A stretch of 64,000 nucleotides of DNA, taken from Pseudomonas migulae. Lineage in GTDB: Bacteria > Pseudomonadota > Gammaproteobacteria > Pseudomonadales > Pseudomonadaceae. Under the pieces are notes generated by a model. The model ran no database searches. It saw only the letters and a list, made by a program, of their open reading frames with translations, and had not been told where the DNA came from. The first letter of the stretch is position 1. Every line of letters starts with the position of its first letter. The stretch covers positions 5,382,501-5,446,500 of the forward strand of contig NZ_JALJWR010000001.1 in NCBI RefSeq assembly GCF_024169315.1, given 5' to 3'. A program made the translations under genes and the position numbers. Positions 52,439-60,964 of the stretch are shown piece by piece.

Positions 52439-53080
52439 TCAGTTCCATACCAATAACTCCGCAGGCGTAGGGTTGTAGGCATTGCACGGATTGTTCAGTT
52501 GCGGGCAGTTGGAAATGAGCACGATCACATCCATCTCCGCTCGCAGATCGACGTACTTGCCCGGCGCTGAAATCCCGTCTTCAAACGTCAGCCCGCCATC
52601 CGCGGTGACCGGTACGTTCATGAAGAAATTGATGTTCGGCCCGATGTCACCCTTGCCCAGTCGACCGTCGTGGACGCAGGCGCGCAGGTAGTTGTCGCGG
52701 CAGCTGTGCATGTAGCGTTTCTCCAGCGCGTAGCGCACGGTGTTGCTCTCTTGTGCGCAGGCCCCGCCGAGGGTGTCGTGGCGGCCGCAGGTGTCGGCGA
52801 CGATGGTCAGCATCGGTTTGCCGAGGTTGGAATAGAGCACGCTGCCGGTGCTCAGGTAGACGCTGTTTTGCCGGCGCAAGGTGCGTTGCACGTCGTAGCG
52901 TTCTTTCGGGTTGGCGACGCTGTAGAACAAGGTATCGACGGCCTGGTTGCCTTCCAGATCGAGAATGCGCAAGGTCTGGCCAGCCTTGACTTCCATCAGC
53001 CAGGGTTCGCCGGCCGGGATGGTGGCGCGATAGACCGCCGTGTCTGGATGCTTTTGAGCGGTAGCGATTGCGAGTGACAT
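52439..53080 (-). CDS. cgdB: DUF1989 protein (UAAP2), probable carboxyguanidine deiminase subunit
   Basis: This 213-residue protein is of the urea-carboxylase-associated DUF1989 family. Conserved motifs are [46 protein letters not shown], and [10 protein letters not shown] with a metal-binding look. In guanidine pathways two such subunits form carboxyguanidine deiminase, which turns carboxyguanidine into allophanate and ammonia. It lies 11 bases after its paralogue. Which subunit is A or B is assigned by order only. Confidence 0.85.
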   Translation of the reverse strand: MSLAIATAQKHPDTAVYRATIPAGEPWLMEVKAGQTLRILDLEGNQAVDTLFYSVANPKERYDVQRTLRRQNSVYLSTGSVLYSNLGKPMLTIVADTCGRHDTLGGACAQESNTVRYALEKRYMHSCRDNYLRACVHDGRLGKGDIGPNINFFMNVPVTADGGLTFEDGISAPGKYVDLRAEMDVIVLISNCPQLNNPCNAYNPTPAELLVWN

Positions 53081-53091
53081 GGCAGCGATCC

Positions 53092-53817
53092 TCAGGCGAA
53101 CAGACGGTCGGTGTTGATAAAGCCGCGCTCGTTTTCCGGGCGCGAAGTGCGGCAGTGTTCGGCGACGCTGGCGTCGGCGTTCATCCAGCTCAACTTCAAG
53201 GATTTCGGTGCGTAGTCCGGCGACGGGTCCATCGGATGTTGCAGGGCGGTGAGCACCACCAGCGTGTCCATCGGCGCGTACAACTCGATGTAATCACCAG
53301 CCTTGGAATTGGCTTCGACGAAGTGGAAACGCCCGGCTTCATCGACGTTCACGCGGCTGAACAGGTTGAGCGTCATCAACAAGTCCGACAGGCCCAAACC
53401 CCACTTGCCGAGTTCCACCAACAGGTTGTCGGTGCCGTTGCGGAAGAAGCCGTTGCGCAGTTCCTGGTAGCGGCCCGCACCGTATTTTTCCGCGACTTCC
53501 TCAGCGCAGAGCACGCCGCCGAGGCTGTCGCTCCAGCCGCAGGTGTCGGCGGTGATTGCCGCCAGCACGCGACCCATGTCCGAGTAGAGGCAATGGCCGG
53601 TGGTGAGCTTGGCGGTGTGTTGGCACTTGAGGCTGTCGGGCAGGTTCAGGCGTTCGGTTTTTTCATTGGCGTTGAGCAGTGTCAGGCTGACGTTGGCGCC
53701 GCCACGCAGGTCGGTCAGGCGCAGCAGTTGGCCGCGTTTCAGGACGAACGAACGATGGCCGCCGCCGGGGAGCATTTCTTCGGCGAAGGGCGGAAACAGT
53801 TGGGTCGAATCATTCAT
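53092..53817 (-). CDS. cgdA: DUF1989 protein (UAAP1), probable carboxyguanidine deiminase subunit
   Basis: This 241-residue paralogue of the following gene has the same motif order: [44 protein letters not shown] and a [15 protein letters not shown] segment in place of the partner's NFFMNV. It probably pairs with the UAAP2 protein as a heteromeric deiminase acting on the product of the carboxylase. It starts 12 bases after the ABC ATPase gene. Confidence 0.85.
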   Translation of the reverse strand: MNDSTQLFPPFAEEMLPGGGHRSFVLKRGQLLRLTDLRGGANVSLTLLNANEKTERLNLPDSLKCQHTAKLTTGHCLYSDMGRVLAAITADTCGWSDSLGGVLCAEEVAEKYGAGRYQELRNGFFRNGTDNLLVELGKWGLGLSDLLMTLNLFSRVNVDEAGRFHFVEANSKAGDYIELYAPMDTLVVLTALQHPMDPSPDYAPKSLKLSWMNADASVAEHCRTSRPENERGFINTDRLFA

Positions 53818-53829
53818 GTTCAGATTCCT

Positions 53830-54618
53830 CTAAGCGATACGAAGCGTGCCTGCCAGCTCAGCCGGCAAGGCATCGACGGCGGCACGGGAGGCGCGGCGGT
53901 CGCTGTTCAAAGGGATGTCGTAGGTGATACGCGCGCCATAGGCACCGGGGGCGTGCGGGTCGACGCGAACCTTGTCGAACACCAGCAATCGCGTGCCGAG
54001 GCTGAAACCTTCGGACAGGTCGTGGGTGACCATGAATACCGTCAGTTGCGTCTCGCGCCACAGCTCCAGCAACAAGGCGTGCATGTCTTTGCGGATGCCC
54101 GGATCGAGGGCGCCGAACGGTTCGTCGAGCAGCAACACGCGGGGTTTCATGATCAGCGCCTGGGCGATGGCCAGCCGTTGTTGCATGCCACCGGAAAGCT
54201 GCGCCGGGAACTTGTCCAGCGAGTGGCCGAGGCCGACTTTGTGCAGCAGCACCGAGGCCTGTTCGCGTGCATCTTTTTTAGAGCTGCCGAACAACCGCCC
54301 AAGCAGCGGCGAACGCGGCAGTTCGAGGCCGAGGGCGACGTTGTCCAGTACCGTCAGGTGCGGGAACACCGAGTAGCGCTGGAACACCACGCCACGGCTT
54401 GAATCCGGCTCGCCGGCCAGGGCCTGGCCATCCAGCAGAATCTCGCCACGGCTGGCGCGCTCCTGACCGAGCAACAGCCGCAGAAAGGTCGATTTGCCGC
54501 AACCCGAGGCGCCGACCAAGGTGCAGAATTCACCTTCGTTGACGTTCAGGTTCAAGCCTTCGAGCACCACCTGATCGGCGTATTGCTGCCAGACGTTTTT
54601 TACCGTGATGAAGCTCAT
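53830..54618 (-). CDS. ABC transporter ATPase of the guanidine operon
   Basis: The protein has 262 residues. Walker A VGASGCGKST (about 37-46), signature LSGGMQQRLAIAQAL, Walker B RVLLLDEPFGALD and switch His in MVTHDLSEG are all intact. It belongs to the nitrate/taurine/sulfonate (SsuB/TauB) subfamily. Its start overlaps the permease stop by four bases. It should drive guanidine import together with the permease and binding protein. Confidence 0.9.
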   Translation of the reverse strand: MSFITVKNVWQQYADQVVLEGLNLNVNEGEFCTLVGASGCGKSTFLRLLLGQERASRGEILLDGQALAGEPDSSRGVVFQRYSVFPHLTVLDNVALGLELPRSPLLGRLFGSSKKDAREQASVLLHKVGLGHSLDKFPAQLSGGMQQRLAIAQALIMKPRVLLLDEPFGALDPGIRKDMHALLLELWRETQLTVFMVTHDLSEGFSLGTRLLVFDKVRVDPHAPGAYGARITYDIPLNSDRRASRAAVDALPAELAGTLRIA

Positions 54619-55430
54619 GTGCGGGCTCCTTCATACCAGGGGAAGGCACGCTGAGTCAGGCGCTTCAGGCCCCAATCCATCAGCCAGGCGAGCAGGGTGA
54701 TCCACACCACGTACGGCAGAATCACGTCCATCGCCAGGTAACGACGCACGAGGAAAATCCGGTAGCCCAGGCCGTCGGTGGAAGCGATGGCCTCGGCGGC
54801 AATCAGGAACAACCACGCCGAGCCGAGCATCAGCCGCAGCGAGATCAGCAGGCGCGGCAGCAATTGCGGCAGCACCACGCGCAGCATCAACGTCCAGGTT
54901 GAAGCGCCGAGGGTCTGGGCCTTGATCAGCAACTCCACCGGAATTTCCCGGGCGCGCTGTTCCAGGTCCCGTGCCAGACACGGGGTGATGCCGATCACGA
55001 TCAGCATCACTTTCGACAATTCCCCCAGCCCGAACACGATGAACAGGATCGGCAGGATCGCCAGCGGCGGCACCATCGACAGCACTGTCAGCAACGGCGA
55101 CAACGGCGCGCCGAACAGTGGCAAAGTCCCGGCAGCAATGCCCAGGCACAGCCCGGCCAACGCACTGATGCCGAGGCCGATCGCGAGCCGACGCAGGCTG
55201 GATGCGGTGTCTTGCCAAAGCACGTATTCACCGGTGCGGCTGTCGGCGGTGAACGCCAGGCGCTTCACCGCATCGGTCATCTGCACGGCGCTCGGCAACA
55301 GTTTGTCGTTGGGGTTGTCCGTCAGCCGTTCGGCCGAGCCCATGAAGTAGGCGAACAGCACCAGGGCGAACGGCAGGATCACCAACAACAGGCAACTCGG
55401 GCGATCCGGGTGGCGATTGATCAGGCGCAT
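54615..55430 (-). CDS. ABC transporter permease of the guanidine operon
   Basis: This 271-residue inner-membrane protein has about six spans and the BPD permease domain with the EAA-like loop (EQRAREIPVELLIKAQTLGASTWTLMLRVVLPQLLPRLLISLRLMLGSAW). It is of the SsuC/TauC type. It lies 15 bases after the binding-protein gene and overlaps the ATPase gene by four bases (ATGA), indicating a coupled operon. Confidence 0.9.
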   Translation of the reverse strand: MRLINRHPDRPSCLLLVILPFALVLFAYFMGSAERLTDNPNDKLLPSAVQMTDAVKRLAFTADSRTGEYVLWQDTASSLRRLAIGLGISALAGLCLGIAAGTLPLFGAPLSPLLTVLSMVPPLAILPILFIVFGLGELSKVMLIVIGITPCLARDLEQRAREIPVELLIKAQTLGASTWTLMLRVVLPQLLPRLLISLRLMLGSAWLFLIAAEAIASTDGLGYRIFLVRRYLAMDVILPYVVWITLLAWLMDWGLKRLTQRAFPWYEGART

Positions 55431-55445
55431 GGCCAGGTCCTCTTC

Positions 55446-56513
55446 TTACAGCTTGGCGTCGGCGGCCATCTGCACGTAGCTCGGGTCGAAGCGCAGCTTG
55501 AGGTTGGTCTTGTCGCCGCTGGTCACACCATTGGCGAAGGCCATGCCGACGGCGCTGGTGTCCTTGGCGCCTTCTCCGAGCAAGCCGTGCTGGAAGGAAA
55601 ACTCGGCGACCTTGCGCATTGTTTCCGGCAGCTGCTTGCTGGTGGAGAACGCCAGGGCTTCTTTGGGCGTGGCGAACAATTTGGTGGTGTCGAGTTGCGC
55701 CTGGAAACCTGCCAGGTCAGTGCCCGAGGCCTTGGCCATGTGTTCGAGGGCGGCTTTGCTGGCGGCGTTTTTCGCGTTCATCAACTCGACCACTTCGAAC
55801 CATGCGCCGGTCAGCGCTTTGCCCAGGGCCGGGTTGTCTTTGAGGGTGGCGCTGTTGACCACCATCATGTCCATGATTTCGCCGGGGATCTGGCTGGAGT
55901 TGAAGACTTCGGTCACGCCCGGCTTGGCCTTGATGTCCGAAAGCATCGGGTTCCAGGTAGTGACAGCGTTGACCTGGTCAGTGTTGAAAGCCGCCGAGAT
56001 ATCGGCGTCGGAGGTGTTGACCACTTTCAGGTCTTTCTCGGTGAGGTTCACCGAATCCAGTGCCCGGGCCAGCAGGTAGTGGGAAACCGACAGTTCGACC
56101 AGATTGACGTCCATGCCCTTGAGGTCGGTGACTTTCTTTCCGTCGCCCTTGAGCACGATGCCGTCGTTGCCGTTGGAGAAATCGCTGACGATCAGCGCGG
56201 TGCTGTCGACGCCACCGGCCGCCGGAATGGTCAGCGCGTCCATGTTGGTCATGGTGCAGCCGTCGAACTGGCCGGCGGTGTATTGGTTGATGGATTCGAC
56301 GTAATCGTTGAGCTGCACCACATCAATCTTGATGCCGTACTTCTTCGCCCATTTGTCGACGATGCCTTGGCTGCCGGCGTATTCCCAAGGCATCCAGCCG
56401 GCATAGATGGTCCAGCAGACGCTGAAGTGGTCTTTTTGCGCAGCCTGGGACGAGACGCTCACGAAGGCTGCGAACGCAGCGGCGAGCAGGGCGGGTAAAC
56501 GAAGCTTGAGCAT
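55446..56513 (-). CDS. ABC substrate-binding protein of the guanidine operon
   Basis: This 355-residue periplasmic protein has a signal peptide (MLKLRLPALLAAAFAAFVSVSSQA) and a type II binding fold of the NMT1/SsuA/TauA class (FSVCWTIYAGWMPWEYAGSQGIVDKWAKKYGI, YTAGQFDGCTMTNMDALTIPA). As the first gene after a guanidine-I riboswitch it most likely binds guanidine or a close relative, although the family usually binds sulfonates or thiamin precursors. The ribosome site CTGGAG at 56522-56527 can pair with part of the riboswitch. Confidence 0.88.
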   Translation of the reverse strand: MLKLRLPALLAAAFAAFVSVSSQAAQKDHFSVCWTIYAGWMPWEYAGSQGIVDKWAKKYGIKIDVVQLNDYVESINQYTAGQFDGCTMTNMDALTIPAAGGVDSTALIVSDFSNGNDGIVLKGDGKKVTDLKGMDVNLVELSVSHYLLARALDSVNLTEKDLKVVNTSDADISAAFNTDQVNAVTTWNPMLSDIKAKPGVTEVFNSSQIPGEIMDMMVVNSATLKDNPALGKALTGAWFEVVELMNAKNAASKAALEHMAKASGTDLAGFQAQLDTTKLFATPKEALAFSTSKQLPETMRKVAEFSFQHGLLGEGAKDTSAVGMAFANGVTSGDKTNLKLRFDPSYVQMAADAKL

Positions 56514-56521
56514 GGGTGGTT

Positions 56522-56616
56522 CTCCAGTTGATCAAGGGCGGGCAGGAGTCAACGCGGCACCGTAAACGGTGGCTTGTCTCCCGGGCTTTTGTCCCGCCGT
56601 GTAACCTCAACTGGAG
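56522..56616 (-). promoter_or_regulatory. Ribosome site and its complement in the riboswitch
   Basis: On the minus strand, TCAACTGGAG (56531-56522) contains the ribosome site. CTCCAGTTGA (56616-56607), inside the aptamer region, is its perfect ten-base complement. Within the aptamer the same bases can form ACCTC-CAGTT-GAGGT, so the two pairings exclude each other. A further hairpin CACCGT/ACGGTG (56557-56571) lies between them, without a T-tract. Confidence 0.6.
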
Positions 56617-56672
56617 GTCGCCAACTCTCGGACCAGCCACTCGCGTCAGCGAGCCGGAACCCTAGTCAGCCA
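56577..56672 (-). promoter_or_regulatory. Guanidine-I (ykkC) riboswitch
   Basis: On the minus strand the conserved words occur in order: CTAGGGTTCCG, GGTCCGAGAG, ACACGGCGGGACAAAAGCCC and GGGAGA, with a variable GC hairpin (CTCGC/GCGAG) after the first. This is the guanidine-I aptamer consensus. It lies 64 bases before the binding-protein start and would switch the whole seven-gene operon on when guanidine is present. Confidence 0.93.
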
Positions 56673-56724
56673 TTGCAAATTGTGGTGCCGCGAACCTGTG
56701 ATGACTCCTGCACGGGTTTGTTAA

Positions 56725-56741
56725 AGCGAGAGCCGTGCCAA
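56725..56741 (-). promoter_or_regulatory. Probable sigma-54 promoter of the guanidine operon
   Basis: TTGGCACGGCTCTCGCT on the minus strand matches the TTGGCACG-N4-TTGCW consensus with one mismatch (TCGC for TTGC), correctly spaced -24/-12. It is about 52 bases before the riboswitch. Nitrogen control would fit guanidine as nitrogen source. The remaining 56742-56953 toward the next gene shows nothing else clear. Confidence 0.55.
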
Positions 56742-56953
56742 GTCGGCCGAAGCGCTCTGGGCCGAGGGATTGCCATTCGTTGGCAGGAGGGAAGGGCGGT
56801 TCGCTGCTTTGTGATGGTGCGTCCGTGCACTGAGATGTAGCGTGGCCGGCCGCTGATCCGAAGGTCGTGAATGCCCGGCACTCGCCGTTTAATTGCCAGT
56901 CAAAACAGGTGTCAGCCGGCCCGTATCGGCTGTGGGTCTTTCAGGAGGCCGCC

Positions 56954-57196
56954 ATGTTCCGTCGACTGTTGCTGGGTGCTGTGCTCGGTATCGGGTTGTC
57001 CGGCTGTTATTACTACGCCGGCTCATACGATGTGTATTCCACGCCTTATTACTATCCCGGCTATGCCCCGTATTCCTACTATTACGGCCCGCGCTACTAC
57101 TATGGCCCGCGCTTTTATGGCGGCTATCGCTACTACTATTGGGGCGGACATTCGCCCCGTCATTACGGCGGTGGATATCGCGGTGGCCACCACTAA
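56954..57196 (+). CDS. Tyr/Gly-rich small lipoprotein
   Basis: The 80-residue protein starts MFRRLLLGAVLGIGLSGCYYYAG with a lipobox LSGC, so it should be lipid-anchored after residue 17. The mature part is dominated by Tyr, Gly, Pro and Arg (YYYPGYAPYSYYYGPRYYYGPRFYGG). AGGAGG stands eight bases before the ATG. A similar protein follows 168 bases later. No function known; the aromatic low-complexity surface might aid adhesion or stress tolerance (speculation). Confidence 0.75.
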   Translation: MFRRLLLGAVLGIGLSGCYYYAGSYDVYSTPYYYPGYAPYSYYYGPRYYYGPRFYGGYRYYYWGGHSPRHYGGGYRGGHH

Positions 57197-57363
57197 TCAG
57201 CACGTGAATAGATGAAAAACCTTTCATCGGCGAGATGTTTCAACTTGTTGCAAGACCGCACCAGATTTCGAAATCGATGTCTGATCTATCGACAGTCACC
57301 GAATAATTGACTGTCGCTCGCCAGCGTCGCTGGTGTGGCTCACTCGCGGTCCAGGAGGCCGCT

Positions 57364-57819
57364 ATGTATCGCCGAATTCTTCTGATTGCTGTGCTGGGTT
57401 TGTCTATCGTTGCGTGCGTGCCCTATGCCGATGGAGGAGGCAGCTACTACAGTTCCGAGGTGTACACGTCCCCTGCGCCGTACTACTCCGGTGGCGGGCC
57501 TTACTACTCGAATGGCGGTTACTACACGTCGCAGCGCCGGTATTACTCACCGCCGGCACGCTATTACCAGCCGACACCGCGGTACTACCACCAGCCGCGG
57601 GTTTATCAACCGGCCCCGCGTTATTACCAGCCGTCGCCACGAGGCGACTACCGGGCTCATCAGAGTCGCGGCTGGGACGGTCATAGCCGTGGCGGTTGGG
57701 ATGGCCGTAACCGTGGCAATTGGAACAACGACAATCGCGGCGGCCACGGTGGACGCGATAGCCGGGGCGGTCGGGGCGGCCATGATGGGCGCGGCGATGG
57801 ACGAGGCAGTCACCGGTAA
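57364..57819 (+). CDS. Tyr-rich lipoprotein, longer paralogue
   Basis: The 151-residue protein starts MYRRILLIAVLGLSIVACVPYADG with a lipobox IVAC. It has a Tyr/Pro/Ser-rich middle with ARYYQPTPRYYHQPRVYQPAPRYYQ repeats and an Arg/Gly/Asp/Asn-rich tail (RGGWDGRNRGNWNNDNRGG). The ribosome site and start (CAGGAGGCCGCTATG) copy those of the preceding gene (CAGGAGGCCGCCATG), showing tandem duplication followed by divergence of the body. Envelope protein of unknown role. Confidence 0.72.
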   Translation: MYRRILLIAVLGLSIVACVPYADGGGSYYSSEVYTSPAPYYSGGGPYYSNGGYYTSQRRYYSPPARYYQPTPRYYHQPRVYQPAPRYYQPSPRGDYRAHQSRGWDGHSRGGWDGRNRGNWNNDNRGGHGGRDSRGGRGGHDGRGDGRGSHR

Positions 57820-57840
57820 CATGAGTTAAATGCAATGCCT

Positions 57841-57866
57841 GTGGGAGCGAGCTGGTTCGCTCCCAC
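57841..57866. terminator. Perfect hairpin between convergent genes, REP-derived terminator
   Basis: GTGGGAGCGA, loop GCTGGT, TCGCTCCCAC, then ATTTCGTTTT. The arms are the outer part of a REP unit, apparently used as a terminator. Confidence 0.75.
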
Positions 57867-57882
57867 ATTTCGTTTTGTGGCC

Positions 57883-58986
57883 TTACAAATCCGCCAGCGG
57901 ATGCCGCCCCTCCCAAACCTTATGAAAATGCGCCTCCACCACCGCATCCGGCACATTATTGATGTCCGGCCAATGCCAGTGCGGTTTCTGATCCTTGTCG
58001 ATCAATCGCGCCCGTACGCCTTCGCTGAATTCCGGATGACGGCAGCAGTTGAGGCTCAAGGTGTATTCCATCTGAAAAACCTGAGCCAGCGACATATGCC
58101 GGGCGCGGGCAATTTGTTCCCACACCAGATGAGCGGTCAGCGGTGAACCTTCACTCATTGTCCGCGCAGCACGGCTGAGTAGCAGGTCGGTGCTATCACG
58201 CTGTTGGCTGATGGCTTTCCAGGCGCATTCCACGTTACTGACGTCCAGCAGTTCATCGATCTGCTGACGACGTGGCAGCCATTGGGCTTCGGGCATCTGT
58301 GCGAGCGCTTCCTGCTGCAAGGCCTTGAGCAGACTGTTGAGCTGCATGGGCGTCTGTTCCTGCCAGTTCAATTGCAGCAGGCCTTCGATCAGCTCTCCCT
58401 GCTGTTCATCGAGCAGGAAACGGTCGGCCAGGTCCAGATCGATCGCATCCCGACCGTTCATGTGCGCACCGGTCAGGCCGAGGAACAAACCGAGCTTGCC
58501 GGGCAGGCGCGACAGAAACCAACTGGCGCCGACATCCGGGTACAAACCAATGCTGATTTCCGGCATCGCCAATCGGCTGCTCGGCGTGACGATGCGGATG
58601 TTTGCGCCCTGCAGCAGGCCCATGCCGCCTCCCAGCACATACCCGTGGCCCCAGCAGATCAACGGTTTTGGGTAGGTGTGCAGGCTGTAGTCCAGCCGGT
58701 ATTCCGCCGCGAAGAAATGCGCGGCCAGCGGCGGTACTTCACCGGGATGTGCGCGACAGGCTTCCACCAGGCTGCGCACTTCGCCGCCGGCGCAAAAGGC
58801 CTTGGCACCTTTGCCGCGTAATAATACGCAGACGATTTGCGGCTCCTTGGCCCAGGCGTCCAATTGATCGCGCAAGGCGTTGATCATCGGCAAGGACAGG
58901 GCGTTCAGGGACTTTTCAGCATCCAGGCTGGCAACGCCGATGCGGGCGCCGTCGGTGCCGGTGAGTTCTTCGAAGTGCAGATTCAT
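57883..58986 (-). CDS. Enoyl-CoA hydratase/isomerase-family, 3-hydroxyisobutyryl-CoA hydrolase-like
   Basis: The 367-residue length and motifs fit the ECH_2 (HIBCH) branch: ALSLPMINALRDQLDAW, KAFCAGGEVRSLVEACR, GHGYVLGGGMGLLQGANIRIVTPSSRLAMPEISIGLYPDVGASWFLSRL (oxyanion hole and catalytic Glu region). A C-terminal extension is present (about 240-367). HIBCH acts in valine breakdown, hydrolysing 3-hydroxyisobutyryl-CoA. No other valine genes lie nearby. The substrate is not certain. Confidence 0.82.
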   Translation of the reverse strand: MNLHFEELTGTDGARIGVASLDAEKSLNALSLPMINALRDQLDAWAKEPQIVCVLLRGKGAKAFCAGGEVRSLVEACRAHPGEVPPLAAHFFAAEYRLDYSLHTYPKPLICWGHGYVLGGGMGLLQGANIRIVTPSSRLAMPEISIGLYPDVGASWFLSRLPGKLGLFLGLTGAHMNGRDAIDLDLADRFLLDEQQGELIEGLLQLNWQEQTPMQLNSLLKALQQEALAQMPEAQWLPRRQQIDELLDVSNVECAWKAISQQRDSTDLLLSRAARTMSEGSPLTAHLVWEQIARARHMSLAQVFQMEYTLSLNCCRHPEFSEGVRARLIDKDQKPHWHWPDINNVPDAVVEAHFHKVWEGRHPLADL

Positions 58987-59118
58987 CGTGACCTCGATCG
59001 GGAATTTGAGCGTTCAGTATGATCGCAATGCAGGAAAGTGCCGGTTCTGCGACAGATCAATTGACAAGCGTGACGGGCTTTCCTAGGGTTCGCCCCATTG
59101 TTTTTGCCGGATGTAACC

Positions 59119-59811
59119 ATGACTGCTGATGACCGTATCAAACTCGAACCGGGCTGGAAGGAGGCACTGCGTGCTGAGTTCGACCAGCCCTACATGGCAG
59201 AGTTGCGCAATTTCCTGCAACAGGAACGTGCGGCGGGCAAGGAAATCTATCCTCCGGGACCGATGATTTTCAATGCACTCAACTCGACGCCGCTGGACAA
59301 GGTCAAGGTCGTCATCCTCGGTCAGGACCCTTATCACGGCCCGGGCCAGGCCCATGGCTTGTGCTTCTCGGTGCAACCGGGCGTACCGGCGCCGCCGTCG
59401 CTGGTGAACATCTATAAAGAGTTGAAACGCGACCTGAACATCGACATTCCCAATCACGGCTACCTGCAGAGCTGGGCCGACCAGGGCGTGCTGATGCTCA
59501 ATACCACCATGACCGTTGAGCGCGCCAATGCCAATGCGCACAAGGACAAGGGCTGGCAGTTTTTTACGGATCGGATCATTGAAGTGGTCAGTCAGCAGCA
59601 ACCGCATCTGGTGTTCATGCTGTGGGGCGCGCATGCCCAGAGCAAGCAGAAACTGATCGATGCGACCAAGCATCTGGTGCTGACGTCGGTGCATCCGTCA
59701 CCGCTGTCCGCTTATCGCGGTTTTCTTGGGTGCGGGCACTTCAGTCGGACCAACAAGTTTCTTGAGCAGAATGGCGAGACGCCGATTGAGTGGCGGTTAC
59801 CGCCAGTCTAA
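59119..59811 (+). CDS. ung: Uracil-DNA glycosylase
   Basis: This gene encodes 230 residues from the ATG at 59119 ([10 protein letters not shown]). The catalytic [13 protein letters not shown] (Asp70 activates water), [13 protein letters not shown] strand ([17 protein letters not shown]) and the DNA-intercalation loop [10 protein letters not shown] (His192) are all intact. It removes uracil from DNA as the first step of base-excision repair. Length and motifs are standard for family 1 enzymes. Confidence 0.95.
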   Translation: MTADDRIKLEPGWKEALRAEFDQPYMAELRNFLQQERAAGKEIYPPGPMIFNALNSTPLDKVKVVILGQDPYHGPGQAHGLCFSVQPGVPAPPSLVNIYKELKRDLNIDIPNHGYLQSWADQGVLMLNTTMTVERANANAHKDKGWQFFTDRIIEVVSQQQPHLVFMLWGAHAQSKQKLIDATKHLVLTSVHPSPLSAYRGFLGCGHFSRTNKFLEQNGETPIEWRLPPV

Positions 59812-59814
59812 AAG

Positions 59815-59907
59815 CTTCGCGGGCAAGCCTCGCTCCTACAGGATTTGAGTCGATCATGTAATCCACAAACGACACAAGTCCTGTAGGAGCGAGGCTTGCC
59901 CGCGAAA
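59815..59907. repeat. REP doublet
   Basis: Inverted pair (CTTCGCGGGCAAGCCTCGCT and GTAGGAGCGAGGCTTGCCCG) between convergent genes. Confidence 0.9.
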
Positions 59908-59920
59908 GGGGCGACTTGGT

Positions 59921-60964
59921 CTATCCGTCCGAATCCGGCACCCGATTCCAATACTTGAACAACGGCTCGGCCAGAAACAACACAAACAACAACCGCATCA
60001 CCTGCATCGCCGTCACCAATGGCACCGACAATTGCAGGGTCTCCGCCGTCAGGCTCATCTCCGCAATCCCGCCGGGCATCATGCCCAGGGTCAGCGAACG
60101 CAAATCCAGGTGTGTCAGCGCACTCAACCCGAGTGCCGCCGCCGTGGCGATCAACATCGTCAGCACCGTTCCGATCAAGGTCCGCCCCATAAACGAAGGC
60201 GCCCGCCGGAAAAACTGCCGATTGAAGTGACAACCCAGGCCGCTGCCGATCAGCCATTGGCCAATCTGACTGCCCCCGTGGGGCAAGCCAATGTGCAAAT
60301 CCCAACCAATGCTCACCGCCGCGCTCACCAGCAACGGCCCGAACAGCCACGGGTTGGGTTGACGAAGACGTTCCCAAAGCCAGGCTGCCAACGCGCCTGC
60401 CGGGAATAGAAGGGCCAGCCACCACCAGTTGACGGCCGTCGGATGAACGATTGGCGCGCCGTCGCCCAGCAAATACTTGAACGCCGCCGGCACACACAGC
60501 ACCACCACCAGCACCCGCAGGCTTTGCCCGGCCGCTACGCGACTGAGCACGGCGCCATTGCGCGCGCCGAGGTTGACCATCTCGCCGGAGCCGCCGGGCA
60601 TGCTGGAAAAGAACGCGGTGGCGCGATCCTCACCGGTGCGCCGCATCAACCAGACCCCGACGATGGCCGAGAGGCTGGTGACGAGCGCACCGAAGAAGAT
60701 CAGACCGAAGTGGCTCAGCACCTGCTCCATCACCACCGGGGTGAAGTGCAGACCGATGCCGATGCCGACCACCCACTGGCCGCACTTGCGGCCGCCAGGG
60801 ATTTCCGCCAATTGCCAGGGCGTCAGGCAGCGCACCAGGATGATTGCCAGCAACGAGCCGACCATCCACGGCAGCGGCCAGCCGACCAGGCTGGCCAGGT
60901 AACCGCCCAGCGCGCCGACCAGCGGCGTACCCCACCAGGCTTTGAAGGGTGTTCGATCAGACAT
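59921..60964 (-). CDS. AbrB-family membrane protein (DUF, formerly 'ammonia monooxygenase')
   Basis: This 347-residue inner-membrane protein has about ten spans in two AbrB repeats (GALGGYLASLVGWPLPWMVGSLLAIILVRC near the start, and LLFPAGALAAWLWERLRQPNPWLFGPLLVSAAVSIG in the second half). MPGGSGEMVNLGARNGA and MMPGGIAEMSLTAETLQLSVPLV are the typical repeated motif. It is a predicted transporter, unrelated to the soluble AbrB regulator. It overlaps tctA by eight bases and is the last gene of the tct unit. Confidence 0.85.
   Translation of the reverse strand: MSDRTPFKAWWGTPLVGALGGYLASLVGWPLPWMVGSLLAIILVRCLTPWQLAEIPGGRKCGQWVVGIGIGLHFTPVVMEQVLSHFGLIFFGALVTSLSAIVGVWLMRRTGEDRATAFFSSMPGGSGEMVNLGARNGAVLSRVAAGQSLRVLVVVLCVPAAFKYLLGDGAPIVHPTAVNWWWLALLFPAGALAAWLWERLRQPNPWLFGPLLVSAAVSIGWDLHIGLPHGGSQIGQWLIGSGLGCHFNRQFFRRAPSFMGRTLIGTVLTMLIATAAALGLSALTHLDLRSLTLGMMPGGIAEMSLTAETLQLSVPLVTAMQVMRLLFVLFLAEPLFKYWNRVPDSDG

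Noticed and set aside
50083..52470. A 795-codon open frame opposite the carboxylase
   Set aside because: It is a shadow of the codon pattern of the carboxylase gene and also crosses a REP; no domain is visible.
57364..57819. Repeats of the Tyr-rich gene as a CRISPR array
   Set aside because: The repeats are short, irregular, in frame and without unique spacers. No cas gene or other array exists in the window.
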